From Anthoceros angustus (taxonomy: Eukaryota; Streptophyta; Anthocerotopsida; Anthocerotales; Anthocerotaceae), in the NCBI GenBank assembly GCA_010909165.1, contig VJWM01000187.1, positions 310,001-374,000 on the forward strand: DNA of 64,000 nt, written 5' to 3'. Of this stretch, positions 33,300 through 45,637 are shown piece by piece. Both the position numbers and the translations under genes were made by a program. Numbering within the stretch: position 1 is the stretch's first letter; each line of letters begins with the position of its first letter. The notes below the pieces were generated by a model that had not been told where the DNA came from, ran no database searches, and worked only from the letters and a program-made list of their open reading frames with translations.

Positions 33300-35390
33300 A
33301 GAAGCTCGGCTATCCGGTGAAGTTGAAGATGAAGACGCTTGACCACAGTGTGCAAGGCGTCAGCAGGAGGGGCGAACATGGCCAAGGAGAAGAAGAAAGA
33401 GAAAGCGGCGAAGGAGAAGCCCGAGAAGGATCAGGCCGAGAAGGAGGGGCCAGGATTTTTGTGTTTCAGCGTGCAAGTCTCCTCCAGAGACTTATGGGAT
33501 TTTCGACAGTGGGCTGCTGACGAAAATGTGCAGCTCCAGTGGGTTTACGATAGGCATTGGGCCTATTCTAATGTGGAATTGGTTGAGTCTTGCTACGAAC
33601 TCGACGGAGAAAGGAGAGGAGACTGGAGAGGAATGCGGACGGTCCAAGGGATGGACCCCAGACATTCGTAAGGTATGGGAGGCCGAGCGAGTGATGGTGT
33701 GGCTCCCACGGAGAGGAATGAAGATGGAAAAAGAGCAGTGGTGGCTGACCTTCCTGAGGAAGCTCTCAGCATGCTCATCGGAGGGGTAGACGCGAAGACG
33801 CGGAATGGCTGGAGGACAGATAAGATTGCTGACCTCAAGTGGAAGCTTTTTACAAGGATAGTTTTGGGGCTGACCTGCTGTCAGCGAACCACCTACTTCA
33901 GCAGTGCATTCTTTCATTTCATGTGGAAGCAAGGAGCTCGACTGGGGACAACCATGTGACCTATGAGCATCACCGAGACAAGTCGAGGCCAAACATTGTG
34001 GATAATGAGGGGCGAGGCACAGCCATTTGAGTACCTTGTGCAATTGTGGGGGCACATGGGTTCTTGTGGAAGAAGAGCTGGAGGAATCTTACCAGCATTT
34101 GAAGTGGTCCCTCGAGGGATGGAGGGTCCCTCTCCTAAGAAGGTGAAGAAGGCGGAGGAGGAACCCAAGGTGGAGCAAGGAGTGCTTCACCTCGGTGGTG
34201 ATTCTTGGATGATGAGACCACCCCTGCCTCGACGCCAAGGAAGAAGTGCACTGTCCGAGGGAGACAAGGCACAAGAGGAAGCGTGCCACCATGTGTCTGA
34301 GGCAACAACCCCATGGAGCAGTGGTGGTGGAACTAACCCACCCGAGATGACCGAGTCACGGAGTTCCACCCAACATCGGCAGTCGAGTGGAGAGCGCCAC
34401 CAAGAGAAAGGGTAGTCGACCCGGAGGGGAATGAGAAGACAAAGGCTTTGAAGGATCTTGTGACCATCTCGGCCTAATTGATACTCCATTAGTGAAGCAA
34501 GCCTTACGGTAGAGGAGTTGGAGGAGTGAGGGCGGCCAAGCGATTGCCCTACGGTCGTGGGGAGAAGGATAGCAAGGCTATCAAGGAGATGGCGCAAAGG
34601 CGCCTAGTTGACGGAGGAAGGTTGGGGCTCGCAAGATTGAAGAACATGAGACAAGAAAGTAGGGAGCGAATGAAGGAAGTGGCTACCCTCAATCGAGATT
34701 GAGGTCCGATGGGAAGGAGTGGCGGCAACTCTCGCCTTCAGGTGAGAAGAAAAATGGGGACGATGAAGGCATCCGGGAGGCGAGGCCAAGCCAAGAATGA
34801 AGAATCGAGGCCAAGCTCAAGGAGCTGGAGGAAGGACATGGAGCAAGGAGCGTGAGGAGCTCCTAAAGCAAGCGGAGGTGACCACGGTGGAAGGAAGAGG
34901 TAGCCCACGGAGGAAAATGATGCATCGCATCGGTCGTCGAAGCAACGCTTCAGCTGATTATGCATGGCGGCAAGGGATCTGAGGCATGGAAGAGAGATGC
35001 GCCGAAAATGTCACTTCTGACCGTTTGAGTGAGGTGACGCAGAGGATGCGTTGCAGTAAGATAGCCTCAAGAGTGGCCGAGGAATTTGATGAGATTTGTT
35101 TGAAGGGCCAGGAGATGCAGGTCCACTTACATGCTAGGGTCAACAAGTTTGCCAAGGAGATGCGTTCCTTGTTGACAAGGAAGTTGTTGGGTCCCCACGA
35201 TGACGACAGGGAGATTTTGGAAGAATTGCGACCCTCAGCTTCGGAGATTCAGGACTTGGAGAGTGAAATGGATGCAGAAGGCTCAGTGTGGGAGGAGCCA
35301 ATGGAAGAGGAGGAGATTTCCAGGCCGGTAGGGTTGGTGGGGGTGTCTGGCGGCAGGCAGCACCAACACCCAACCGCCTGGAGGTGGTAA
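33300..35390 (+). mobile_element. Retroelement internal region with short ORFs
   Basis: Plus-strand frames include a Lys/Glu-rich start (33339-33671, KKKEKAAKEKPEKDQAEKE), a 150-codon frame (33963-34415) and a 134-codon frame (34986-35390) with helical charged segments (EEFDEICLKGQEMQVHLHAR). The same DNA appears in reverse at 50.0-51.6 kb, always next to the LTR described at 35474. No known domain is seen. Position just before a 3' LTR suggests non-autonomous element DNA. Confidence 0.45.
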
Positions 35391-35473
35391 GCGGCGGTGA
35401 TGGCTGAGAGGCCTGCCTCTACAAGAGCGCCTGCAAGAGGGCGTTCAATCATCAGATCGGCATCGAGACAGTG

Positions 35474-36657
35474 TGGAGGTTCACATGACGAGTGAAGAGA
35501 TCCGGACACTCCCCAAGCCAAGAGGAGGAAGATGGTGGTTGGGCAGCCATGCCAAGAAGAAGTAGGCGAGATAGTTGGTAGGGGAGTGAATGGGTCATTA
35601 AGACCCCTAGGGGTTAGTGGGATTGTTAGGAGGTAGGTTAAGAACCTTTAAGAGGCCACCTACTTAAAACCGTAAGCAACCCACCTACCCCACCGACTTA
35701 ATTAATGCTAGGGTTTGGGGAGCTCCTATAAGAGGGGAGGAGCTCCCATAATAAAATGTCATGCCTTGCTCTCGACCTGTGCTTGTCTTGCTACACAAGC
35801 GTGCGTCTTGCCGTGTGAGGTGCATGGTGTCCGTAGGGTCTTGAGGTGCGGTGACTGTGGTGAGGCGGGGCCCAAACCTTTCTTTCCGGAGGTAGCGGGT
35901 AGCGTTCGGTGAGGGGCATTGTGGTTGCATGCGGCGACAGGGCTGGTGAGGAAGACCCCTAGCAAAATCCAGACGGGGCGCTGCAGCCAAATGTCGGCCT
36001 AGGTCCGTGAGGGCATGCCCTATGATCCGAGGCGCTGGGAGGCTGTGAGGGCGCCTGTGATAGTTAGCTAGGAAGAGTGGAAGAGGTAGATTAGAGAAGA
36101 GAGGAGAAGAGAGAGAAAGAGAGAAAGAGAGAAAGAGAAAAGAAGAGAGAGAGCAGAGAGAGGACGAGAGAGGAGCTAGAGAGGATAGGGAGCAAGAGAG
36201 GAGAAGGAAGGAGCAAGAGAGAAAGAGAAAAGACAAAAGAGAGAGAGGAAGAAACCTAGAAAGAGAGGAAGGTGAATTTCAAGGGCGTGATAAGAGCTTG
36301 AGGGGCGGCCCAAATTTGTCATGAGAAGGGTCTTAGGGAGTGTAGGAACTGCTACTGGTGGGAGGATTGCCCATCAGACGGGGGATTTGGGTCGCGCCGC
36401 ATTGGGCGTGCCTCGCGACGAGGGTCCGGCCACGGAGTCATCGGCGAGGGTAGTGTGACTTACCTAGGTGGGTCACCCCAAGGCGCCGTAGGAGGGCACA
36501 CCGGTCACGGAGCGGGTGAGAGTCGAGAGGTCAGGAGGGCACCTCCATCCGGCGGGGCTCTACTCCTTCGTGGGAACGAACCCACTGACGAACCGACAAG
36601 TGATAAGTGTGGCTGCCATGGGCCGAGGGTTCCGGGGTCCCGGAACCTCCCACCACA
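35474..36657 (+). mobile_element. Gypsy-family LTR, left-arm copy (about 1.18 kb)
   Basis: The segment begins TGGAGG and ends CCACCACA at 36657. The reverse complement of the same end starts LTR copies at 47440 and 59885 (tgtggtgggaggttccggg). It contains a GA-rich tract (36092-36250), a conserved catcagacgggggatttggg block near 36372, and the tag taataaaatgtcatgccttg near 35750. The TGGAGG boundary is tentative because no polypurine tract precedes it. Confidence 0.6.
36092..36250 (+). repeat. GA-rich purine tract inside the LTR
   Basis: About 160 bases are nearly pure A/G with gagagaaagagagaaaga patterns. The same tract, as CT, recurs at 47.85-48.02 and 48.93-49.11 kb inside the other LTR copies. 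Confidence 0.85.
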
Positions 36658-36679
36658 TGGCTGATGACCAACACTAAGT

Positions 36680-37450
36680 TGAGTGGGAAGCTTGCAAGGT
36701 GGGCCATGATCTTAAGGACTATGAATTTCAAGTGGTGCATGACCACCGGAGTCACACACCAAAACGCTACACTCTCTCCTGAATCCAACATTGCTGGCGA
36801 AGATGTTGAAGCCAGGCTTTATAGGGACCAAGATGATGGAGATCCGCAGCATGTCGGTGCGGTTTGGTGGCTTTGACAGTCACGGGTGACCGTCCCTGTG
36901 GATGGCACCTTAGCATTAAACACATATCTTGTGTCGGGGAGGTCCAAGGACATATGGGAAGACTCGAAACTCTCCTATTTGTCCAAGCAGAGGCTTTGAT
37001 CAGCCATGACACGCCGAGCAAGAAAGAATTCGCCAAGGCCCCAAATATCAATGGCGTGATGGGCATTTCTTGAGGAGGTCGACCAATGGGTCTAGATAGG
37101 AGCAGCCATTCATCGAGTGCAGTGACATTACGGGCCATTTTGGAGTCAAGCGTGCCACAGCTTTGCTCCTCCCACATTTCCATGGCAAGGGATGTACGCC
37201 CAAGTCAACAAGCAGGGTGGCGTTGCAAGGATCATGACAGGTGAAGACCTCCTTCACCATCCGTAACCCTCGTGCTGATGGCCCGGCCGAACGGATGGCA
37301 GACCATCAAGAAGGGTCTAAGGAAGCTCGCCTTTCAAATGCCAAAGGCAGTGGGACTTGGCTCCCTACATCGCCATGGGCTACCGTATGAGTCGGCATGC
37401 CTCCTTGGCACATTCTCAGTCCCTTTCTTGCTGCTTGGGAGGAACCGCCA
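36680..37450 (+). pseudogene. Gypsy RNase H end and integrase remnant (left arm)
   Basis: At 36672-36740 the DNA encodes TKLSGKLARWAMILRTMNFK, the segment near the end of gypsy RNase H. About 37160-37260 holds the integrase zinc-finger region in broken frame, followed directly by the late core (NP.ADG, then AERM). The end of the core is near 37357-37440 (PYIAMGYRMS.HASLAH). The stretch encoding the first two catalytic Asp residues is absent at the same point as in the right arm. Confidence 0.65.
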
Positions 37451-38880
37451 TGCTTAGCTCCATTGCCAAGCAACTCTGTAAGGTAGTGGATCCGGATGAT
37501 CCGAATGGCACAATCAATTTGAACAGGCCATTGCAAGTAAGCCATGCCGATGGCTATAATTTGGAGGATTGGCCCAACATCGTGACACCCTTAGATATGC
37601 CCACACTCAGCTGCTGTACCTGCACCCAAGCTCAAGAAATTCCTGACTTTGTTTACCAAAGGCACTTGAGACACCTAATTTGTCGCCCCTGACGAGGCCC
37701 TTGCAATTGTAATTACTGCAGCTGTGCCACCGGTGCTGATTGTATAAGAAAGTCGAGATGAGAGTGCAAAAGGTAGACAAATAGGCTCACCGCTAGGGCT
37801 TCTACACCAGGCTCAAGTAGTTGCACCCCAGTTCTTCCACTCAAAGGTCCGGGAAATGGAGGACGCCATCACGCCCACCGGTATGCGAATCTCCGGCATG
37901 GCGGCGCTGACGCACATTCTCGCAAGTGCCTGAGATTTGCTCTCCGTGCCCTATCCATCCAAAGGAGGCTATACGCAGATGACCGCGAGGTGCAGCTCGG
38001 GACCCTGGCAGAGATGCCCGAACGCTAATCGAGAGGTGCCTGGTGCGGGAGGTTGTTATCTCAAGCGCAACATCTTCCCAAGCAGCCCTACTCCCACCTG
38101 CTACAACTATGCTAAGACGGACAGTAGAACCCGATGTATGGACCCACATGGTAATTCCCCAGAACTATGAGCCCAGAGACAAGTCTGCCTCTAGGTCACC
38201 GACAAGATGATAGGGTGGAGGACAGACGAGACTCAAGCTAACGATCCTCGAACACTCAAGTTTATATCTCATTCTATCTCAAAGGTGACCATGTTCGTGC
38301 AAAACCGGTGGAGATGGGGAGGACTTAGATGGAAATTTTGTGTCCTATTATGGTAAGGTTTCTCAAGATGTCTAATTTGTGTGCCCACTTTTGTTGTGGT
38401 TTCAACCTGCCCGATACACCGTGTCCAAGATCACGAGAGAGGATGGCCGAGGAGTGTGCATGGTCGGATGGATAGAACGAAGACATATCAAGACACAAGC
38501 TCGACTTTGACCCTAATTCCATTGGGCTCCAGAACGAACAAGAGAGGAAAGTCAAGGGCTCATCTCTACCTCCAAGGTTTTGAGGAAGGGATGGTCACAT
38601 AAGTAGAAGCTAGTATTATGGTGAACTAACTGCTACCCATGCCTCCCGACAAACTCTTACTTTTGTGGGACACGCTTTGATGTGAAGTGGTTCTAAGACA
38701 CCCAAGGCCTCTTTGAATTGATAATGCTTCCTAGGTAAGGATTTGGTAACAGATTTGAACTGCACACATATTCCGCTTTAACTGTTTGGTCTCATGATGC
38801 CGTATAGTGATGATGAACTTCCACATGCTTGGTTCTAGCATGAATCATCGGATTTTGTGCCAATGCTAGTGCATCGATTG

Positions 38881-40951
38881 TCACAATATATCACGGTTGG
38901 TTCTTTCTGTGGTTGTCCAAGATCGCCCAACCTTCGCATATTGCTTCCTAGATGCTCGTGGGAATACCGCCTCCGTCGATGAAAGAGACACGGATGTTTG
39001 CTTCTTTGAAGACCATGTTACGCTCCACCAAGTAAGAAGGCATAGTGAAACAGACCTTCTCGTGTCGAGATCTCGCCCCGATCGCAAGCCCAACAAGTGT
39101 GAGTTCCTCACCTTCATATCTCGCTTGGTATAATGTATACCATGATCGCTGTCCTTTAAGATATCGCAATATACGCCGCATGACGTGTGTCTTTCCGGAT
39201 TTTTGAGATGCTTGAAACCATACTCACCGGAAGAGCTACATCTAATCGTTATTGGAGCAATAAATTAAAGAACCAACTGCATAGGGATCGCCTCCATCTC
39301 CGCTTTGTCAAGATTGCCACGGAGATCGAGGCCGTCAACTTGCTTCCGCCTCAAGAGGTTATGTCTTTGCCTCAAGCTTATATTTATAAAGCATGTCCAA
39401 GATATATTTACGATGAATCACTAGTGTACCGCTATGTGGTCTCAGACCGTGCCAAGGCAGTAGGATAACTCCCCAACATCTACCATCTCAAAACGACTAG
39501 ACAGCAAGCCCTTTACTTTGGTAATTCCCTCCAGGTCTGTCCCTAAAAGTATACAATCATCTACATACAGGGCTAATATAACAAAACCTGTTTGCTCTTG
39601 CATAAGGTAGACATTTGTATCAGCAGTGCTTTTAAGAAAACCTAGACCTAAGAGAAATTCATCTATGCACTCATACCATGCACGAGGACTCTGTTTTAAA
39701 CCGTAGATTGTCTTTAGCAGCTGATTGACCCAATCCTCCTTTCCTTCAACCTCGAACCCCTCAGGTTGCTGCATGAATATATCTTCCTCTAACTTCCCAT
39801 GTAAAAAGGCGGTCTTGACATCCATCTGATGGATGAAAAGGCCAAAGAATGCAGACATGGAGAAGAGAACCCTTAGGGTCAGATTGAGACTTGACGACAG
39901 GGCTAAAAGTGTCATGGTAGTCTAAACCAGGGACCTGTGAGAAACCACGAGCGACTAACCTAGCCTTATACCTGGAGATAGAGCCATCTGCCTTATATTT
40001 CAGCTTGAACACCCACTTCGAGGTGACAATTTTCCTCCCCTGAGGCGGAGGAACTATCTTCCAGGTGTTATTGTGTATCAACGAATCATACTCGGAGTTG
40101 ATTGCAGCTTGCCAAAGCTTGGCCTCTGGCCCACTAAGCCTTCCTTGTAGCTTTGGGGTTCATGACAGTTCAAAGGCCAAGGTAACCATGTCGACCACCA
40201 CTTCATCCGTGAACCATGGGGTCCGGGTACTTCCTGAAGTCTTCACTGCGGTAAGGAGGTTCCGTCCGCTCACGTGATCGATGCACTCGAGCGACCGCTA
40301 AGTGGTGGAGGCTGCATGACGTACTCAACAGGATCATCGTCAAACCAATCAGGGTTTTGGATATGACCAGGTGAATCGAGCTCATCACCGGACTGAGCAT
40401 GTTCAGCGTGTCCAAGAGGCAGATTGTTATCATCATCATCAGACTGATCAGGAGGATCACCAGGATAAACAGGTGCCAGCTATGGATGTATAGGGTTTAG
40501 GTTATCAGGTGGGACTGGAGGGACAACATACTCTATATATGAAGGATCAGTCTCTGGAAACGTGACATAGGCAGGGTCACTAACCTCATATGCATCTGTC
40601 TCTACAGGCTGAACATCAACCTTTACGACATCAAGATCTGTGAAGTCATCGGGAGAGTGAGCTGGTGGATTAAGTACAGACCTCTCATCAAAGGCAACTG
40701 TCCTGGCATGTGACACTCTACGAATGGTTGGATCAAACAACTTGTAGCCATGGATACCTGCTGTATAGCCTATAAAGATGTGACGCTTAGACTTATGGGC
40801 AAATTTGTGACGAAGTTTATTAGGAATGTGTGCATATGCTATGTTACCAAAAACTCGAAGGTGTGACAGATCAGGTTTGACTCCCGTCCAAGCTTCGAAA
40901 GGTGTACAACCACGAAGAGAGGAAACAGCAGAACGATTCTGCAGGTACGTA
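38881..40951 (-). pseudogene. Ty1/copia pol 3' half: integrase C-terminus, RT, RNase H
   Basis: Reading right to left, 40951-40740 encodes the integrase C-terminal TPFEAWTG..SHLRVFG region. Frame 40740-40480 is an acidic linker. Frame 40081-39761 starts RT ([20 protein letters not shown]). Frame 39915-39442 carries [20 protein letters not shown] and the catalytic LYVDDCILLG. Frames 39181-38881 give LRYLKG and WSSKKQTSVSLSSTEA of RNase H. At least three frameshifts disable it. Its left end is lost near 38.2 kb, where the inverted-repeat arm begins. Confidence 0.9.
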
Positions 40952-43900
40952 AAGTCGCGGCCTCGTCTGGGGCCTCGATGCGCTCGTTTGATTTTTTTCC
41001 GGGGGGAACGGGGTGGAATTCTAGAGAGAGAATTGATCTATTGGTCATTTTTTTTACTGAATACAGTAAAATTCATTACAAGAGAGTAGAAAACAATGCC
41101 ATGGAGGGTGAAAATAATCCACCATCTATGTTGAAACCATAGCGAGGTAGAAAAGCGTGAACAACGGTACATCTAGATAGAAATCCCACCAAAATCAAGT
41201 AACCGCAAGAAAATTGATTGCCAAACTTAAACTTATCACAGAAACATTATCCGAAGACGACTTCAAAGACTGACTGCAAAGACTAAACCCGACCTCGACT
41301 CCGCACTAAACCATGAATATAAGAAGGAGACTCAAAGTATGCAAAAATGAACTTTGTGAAAATGAGATAGATGTACAAAAATAAAAAGGTAAAGTGTAAG
41401 AATAACTTGTCCAACAATGTGCCAAGTGGATTAGAGAAGAAAACAACCTTGCAAGTAAATCATCTTTACGACTCTTGAGAAAAAACTTATAGTGTAACTC
41501 AATGAGGACCACGCAATAGAAGTTAAGAGGAGTGCCACTCAAACGTAGGGGGATAAACATAAACTACATGGTAGAACCAAGGATGGCGTAGTGTCGTAAC
41601 AAGACAATAACTTACTCAGTAGTAGTGTTAAGAGGCCACAAACACCAAAAACATCTAAACCAAGACATATGGGCACAATAGGTGGTCAAGAAAGATGTTT
41701 TTCTAAACGACCTAGTTTAATTGAAATGACAAACGTAACTAAACTTATCTACATGAACACAAATACGTTCCATGCACTGCCTTACTGCTCTAAGGGTTGA
41801 CATGCACTAGTGTTTAAAAACAAATGCAAGAATACGAAAAATGAACAGACAAGATATACAAAAACAAATGTAAAGAAATAGAAAACGGACTAAACAACAA
41901 ATAAAGAAACATCTAATAGCACCACTCCACCACAAACACGACAAGCTAAACTAAAGGATGACAAACATCAGCACAGAGACAGTTAGAGTAGGAGGGCAAG
42001 GAAACAAAAATACTACATCCAAAGAACTAAGAAAGACATACACCTTTATGCTCTTGTCAACAACTTGAAGAACACCACACCGACTACCACGCAGCAGATG
42101 TTAAACCCCAACGTTCGAACGTGACATAAATGAAAACCCGAACAACCATCGGGCGAAAGTGTATCAAGTGTCGACGCAGCGAAAGTGTATCGAATTGTCG
42201 GGCAGTAGCGAAATATGAGAAGCAAACAGACGTTGAAATAGCAAGAAAAAGCAACCAAAGCAATACCAACCATGAACCGCAATAAACGTACACAAGGAAG
42301 CCACAAAGCACATGCCTCACACAGCGAGCGAAAAGAACGGGGCGGGCACCGGCTGGAAACCCCACATCACAAAGACGCATCTTCAAGAAGAGGGTTTTAT
42401 AGCCTCGTAAACCTAATTTCTCCCTCTGTTGCCGCTTAAAGACCTCTCTCTACGAGACATTTGAATTTTCCAAACCTAGAGTCCGCTAATTTCCAACCTA
42501 CCTAGCATCATTGGTTTTCACGCCGCCGCCTTTGTTCGCCAAACCTAGTTATAATTCACCCAACCTAAAATCGAACCGGGACATGGAGCGTAGGTCTAGC
42601 CTCACGGCGAATCGAGACACGAATGTTAATCTAGAAGCGGACTCGGAATCGCCCTCGCGCCATACCGTCCGGGGCGGAAGCCGGCCTGGCCGTGCGGCCG
42701 ATGGGCAATGGGGGGGCTAGCCGGGGCTAGGCTTGTGTGGCCACGCTTCTTCACTTCTTCGAGGAGGAAGCCGGATGCGCGCAAGGACCGATCACCTTCA
42801 ACAAGGTAGTCTCGCCGAAGTGTTGGCCTCAGCAGGCCCAATGCCCGAAGGCGAGCTACTCGGCCATGGCGGGCGGGCGGTGTTCAAGGCGGTCCTGCAC
42901 CGGCGACCTCCGATGGCCATCAAGCCGGTGGCGGTGCGTGGCGGTCCGCCCGCGGACTACGGCCGGGTCCCAATGTGGTCGCTCGCGTCGCGCCGCGCAG
43001 GGCCGGCGGAGGCAAATCCACCGAGTCGACTCCTCTGCGATCCGACCGAACACGTAAGGTTCGGCGTATGTCGCGCAGAGGACCATCCATTGGAGTCGAG
43101 TTCATGGAGAATGGGAGCCTGCATTGCGAGCAAGGCGGCGGGGGAGCTGATGGATGGGGCTTTCCTAGTCTTGCGTTTTGGAGGTCGCCCACAAAGCTTT
43201 TGGCGAGCGTAAGCTCTGTTCTTCTTGTATGTTGTGAACCCTCGATAATATATTGTTGTTTGGAAGCCGAAAACCACGAGGCGCGGGAAGCCGAGAGTCT
43301 TGAGCTAAGGATATGTGAGCCGCGAGCCGAGGCTGCCAAGAGCCACGAGCCGGGCGGCCGCTGAAGGTCGACCGGAAACGGAGAGGCGAGCCAAAGACGC
43401 GAGCGGCGAGAGCCGCGGGAGAGGCGATCCAGAGCCTACCCGGGGTTGGGAGCCGGTAGACGGGAACCGCGATCCGGGAGTGGAGACCCGCTAGTTGAGC
43501 CGAGCTGCGACACAGGTGCCGTGAGTTTTTTCTAGTTGTAGGTTGTCTTTTCACCGGCTTTGCGATTGCGGTTGTTGGCGGATGCCGACAAGGCGATCAC
43601 CGATTAGTGTTGATGCATATGTCAAATGCAAATCGCCATGTACCTCTAAACTCAATAACTATGTTTTTGACATTATTGGGGTAATTGGCGAGCTTGGAAA
43701 CAAGACACTTTCAAAAGTGTGCGCACAAAAGTGATCGGATGAGCTCAACAAGCATCACTTTGTCACACCACTTGTCACAACCTATCGATGTCCTTTTCCA
43801 ATGAGCTTGAACCGGGCATCTAAACCATAGACCAGCGGTCGCGGAGAAAGCAACGAAAAGGTTGTAAAGTCATTGAACCATGAAATCGGTACAATGTTGT

Positions 43901-44725
43901 TCCTCGCCATGGGTTGACCCTATGCTCGATGCCTGTGTTTGTGAGTTTGCGACTTACGTCCATATTTTCTTTAGCTAGGAGTCGGGAGGCGGGGAGCGGA
44001 GACAATAATTAGGAGGCTGTCTTTAGAGTCTTTATGCACGATACTTTCACAAAGTTTTTGTCAAGGTTGGCAACCTCGGCTCGACAAGGCTGATCACGAT
44101 CGACCTATATACCGCCCCTACTAATAAGCCTGTCATTCGTGTTCTGCGTGAAATTTTTTATGCTCGATCACGGGTTATTGATCAACACGATTCTTTCGAC
44201 ACCAATCATGTTGCGGATTATGCTTGGAAACAATAAACGGTCACCACGGCACGAGCACGAGCTTAAGGCCATACAATTAAGGTTTGTATCCTGCATCTAC
44301 TGAGTGCAAAAAAAATTTAGAAAAGCTCTTAAATTACCATAATCCCGTCACGCAGTGTCGCCTGCCATCCCAGGAATAGCGTAAGAAGTATGTGGCTTTG
44401 GATGCCGTGTCTCGATACAGTAATCTCCGTGATAGATCTCTTGACTAAGAAGGTAAAAGTCCGGAAGTAAAAAGACCGGACATATTTTCTATCCTAGCAA
44501 GAGAAAAAAGAACTATAAGCTGGGTGCACTGAGCAACAACTCTTTATCGATTAACTGAGACTGCCGCCCCGCCTCGATGCAAATTGAGGAGCGCCCTGCC
44601 CCGACTCGGCCGCTCCCTTACGCCCGAGGAACCGCGCACTTCCGGGCGCACGGCCTAGAACGGTCTCGGCCTTACGGCCTCGACCGTTCTCGGCCATGAC
44701 GCCCCTCCGTGCGTCCGTTCCCTAA
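40952..44725. mobile_element. 3.77-kb insertion splitting the copia integrase, flanked by TACGTA
   Basis: TACGTA occurs at 40946-40951 and 44726-44731. Removing one copy and the insert joins the copia frame as AVQVATY-LQNR, a normal integrase junction, so the boundaries are exact. The ends lack TG..CA and obvious inverted repeats. The left 260 bases (about 40955-41215) recur at 62930-63225. The interior is AT-rich at 41.0-42.4 kb and GC-rich at 42.5-43.5 kb, where a kinase-like fragment lies. The class is unresolved. Confidence 0.8.
42737..43130 (+). pseudogene. Receptor-like protein kinase N-lobe fragment, frameshifted
   Basis: Three frames in order encode PITFNKVV (about 42790), LLGHGGRAVFKAVLHRRPPM followed by AIKPV (about 42855-42935), EHVRFGVCRAEDHPL (about 43045-43092) and VEFMENGSLH (about 43096-43125). 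These resemble the glycine loop, VAIK lysine, beta-4/beta-5 strand and hinge of plant receptor-like kinases, and the loop-to-hinge distance of about 75 codons is right. At least two frame changes make it non-functional. The C-lobe is absent. It is probably a captured host fragment in a mobile element. Confidence 0.5.
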
Positions 44726-45637
44726 TACGTAGCCACTTGCACTGCTTCAGCCCAAAACCTGACTGATAGCCTCCTCCCCTGATAGAGAAGAGCTCTAGCA
44801 GCATCCTAAATGGTTCTGTGTCTTCTCTCGGCTCGGCCATTCATGTCTGAGTGATATGGAATTGTGAGTTGTCGAGTAATCCCCCTCTCCTGGCAATACT
44901 CCTGAAAAGCTGTGGATAAATACTCCTTTCCATTATCAGAATGGATACACTTCAATTTATAACCTGTTTGTCTCTCTGCATATGCGAGGTACCGCTTGAA
45001 GCTGTGGAACACATCACTCTTGTGGCGAAGGAGCTCTGTCACAGTAAAATGTGACTTGTCATCTTCAAACACGACGAAATATCTTGCACCTCCCCAAGAG
45101 TTCACATGAGTCCACATATGTCGGTATGAACGAGTCAAGTATCTCAGCCTTTCTTGGTTTCCACACTACCAAAATGGGATTGTTTCACATGCACAGGTGC
45201 CACGGCGATCAATGTCGTAGTTCCTTCTCACTAAAACCGATTTACCATCCTCTCTCGAAGAAGTCTCCTCATCGCTTGGATATTGGGATGTCCCCGAGCA
45301 GTGCCATTAAATGCATTACTTGCAATGGTACCGACATCGATATTAGCTACGTGTGGGACGTCTGAGGCAAAATCCAGCAAATAAAGGTCGAATAGAGGGG
45401 TTCCTCGAGCAATCACCACTGAAGGTACTGGTAGTCTAGAAATATGGCATTCGATACCTTCGAATGTGATTCGCATCTTGGCTTTGTCTTCCCAAGTGCC
45501 ATAGTCCTAACCAAGTTCTTTGCAAGTGCTGGAACATGTAAAGCTCTCTCCAAAAGTAGGTAACTTCCGTCCTTTAAAAGTATTTGAATGTCTCCCGATC
45601 CTTTGATTGGGATTATTGAGTTATCTCCTAACACCAC
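44726..45637 (-). pseudogene. Ty1/copia pol 5' part: protease tail, GAG-pre-integrase, integrase core
   Basis: Frame 45637-45413 gives a protease tail (DGSYLLLERALHVPALAKNL). Frame 45476-45231 holds GTARGHPNIQAMRRLL of the GAG-pre-integrase domain. Frame 45138-44806 holds the integrase core with FVVFEDDKSHF, IHSDNGKEY and NGRAERRHRT, and continues past one stop into RFWAEAVQVATY at the insertion point. Stops and frameshifts separate the pieces. It continues across the insertion at 40951. Confidence 0.88.

Larger units (their letters stand above)
29880..33730. repeat. Tandem duplication, about 1.93 kb x2, carrying the copia LTR
   Basis: Unit 1 (about 29880-31805) and unit 2 (about 31805-33725) repeat with an offset of about 1924-1927. 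Matched marks are acatgcccacaaggagg near 29935 and 31870, the LTR starts 30601 and 32525, gaggaaatacttcaagaaag at 30968 and 32908, and the gatgg junction at 31808. Left, middle and right junctions share only ATGG. Confidence 0.82.
31250..38200 (+). repeat. Left arm of a large imperfect inverted repeat
   Basis: Its reverse complement recurs at about 45830-51700. Matched marks include tcgagaacacttagaagaat (31320) against 51.62 kb, the block with aaggtgaagaaggcggagga (34139) against 51.55 kb, the LTR end at 36657 against 47440, the integrase remnant at 37.2-37.4 against 46.6-46.9 kb, and the segment at 37.85-38.2 against 45.83-46.1 kb. Arms differ by deletions (about 0.8 kb present only on the left near 33.3-34.1 kb) and by the extra 1.08-kb duplication on the right. 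Confidence 0.78.

Noticed and set aside
42084-42386. Minus ORF MKMRLCDVGFP... as a membrane protein gene
   Set aside because: It is AT-rich insertion DNA with Phe/Cys/Val runs in overlapping frames. There is no family and no support from start or splice context.
44640-44700. Hairpin near the right end of the copia-interrupting insertion as a TIR
   Set aside because: The palindrome (aacggtctcggcc with ggcctcgaccgtt) is internal and imperfect, and no match exists at the left end of the insert.
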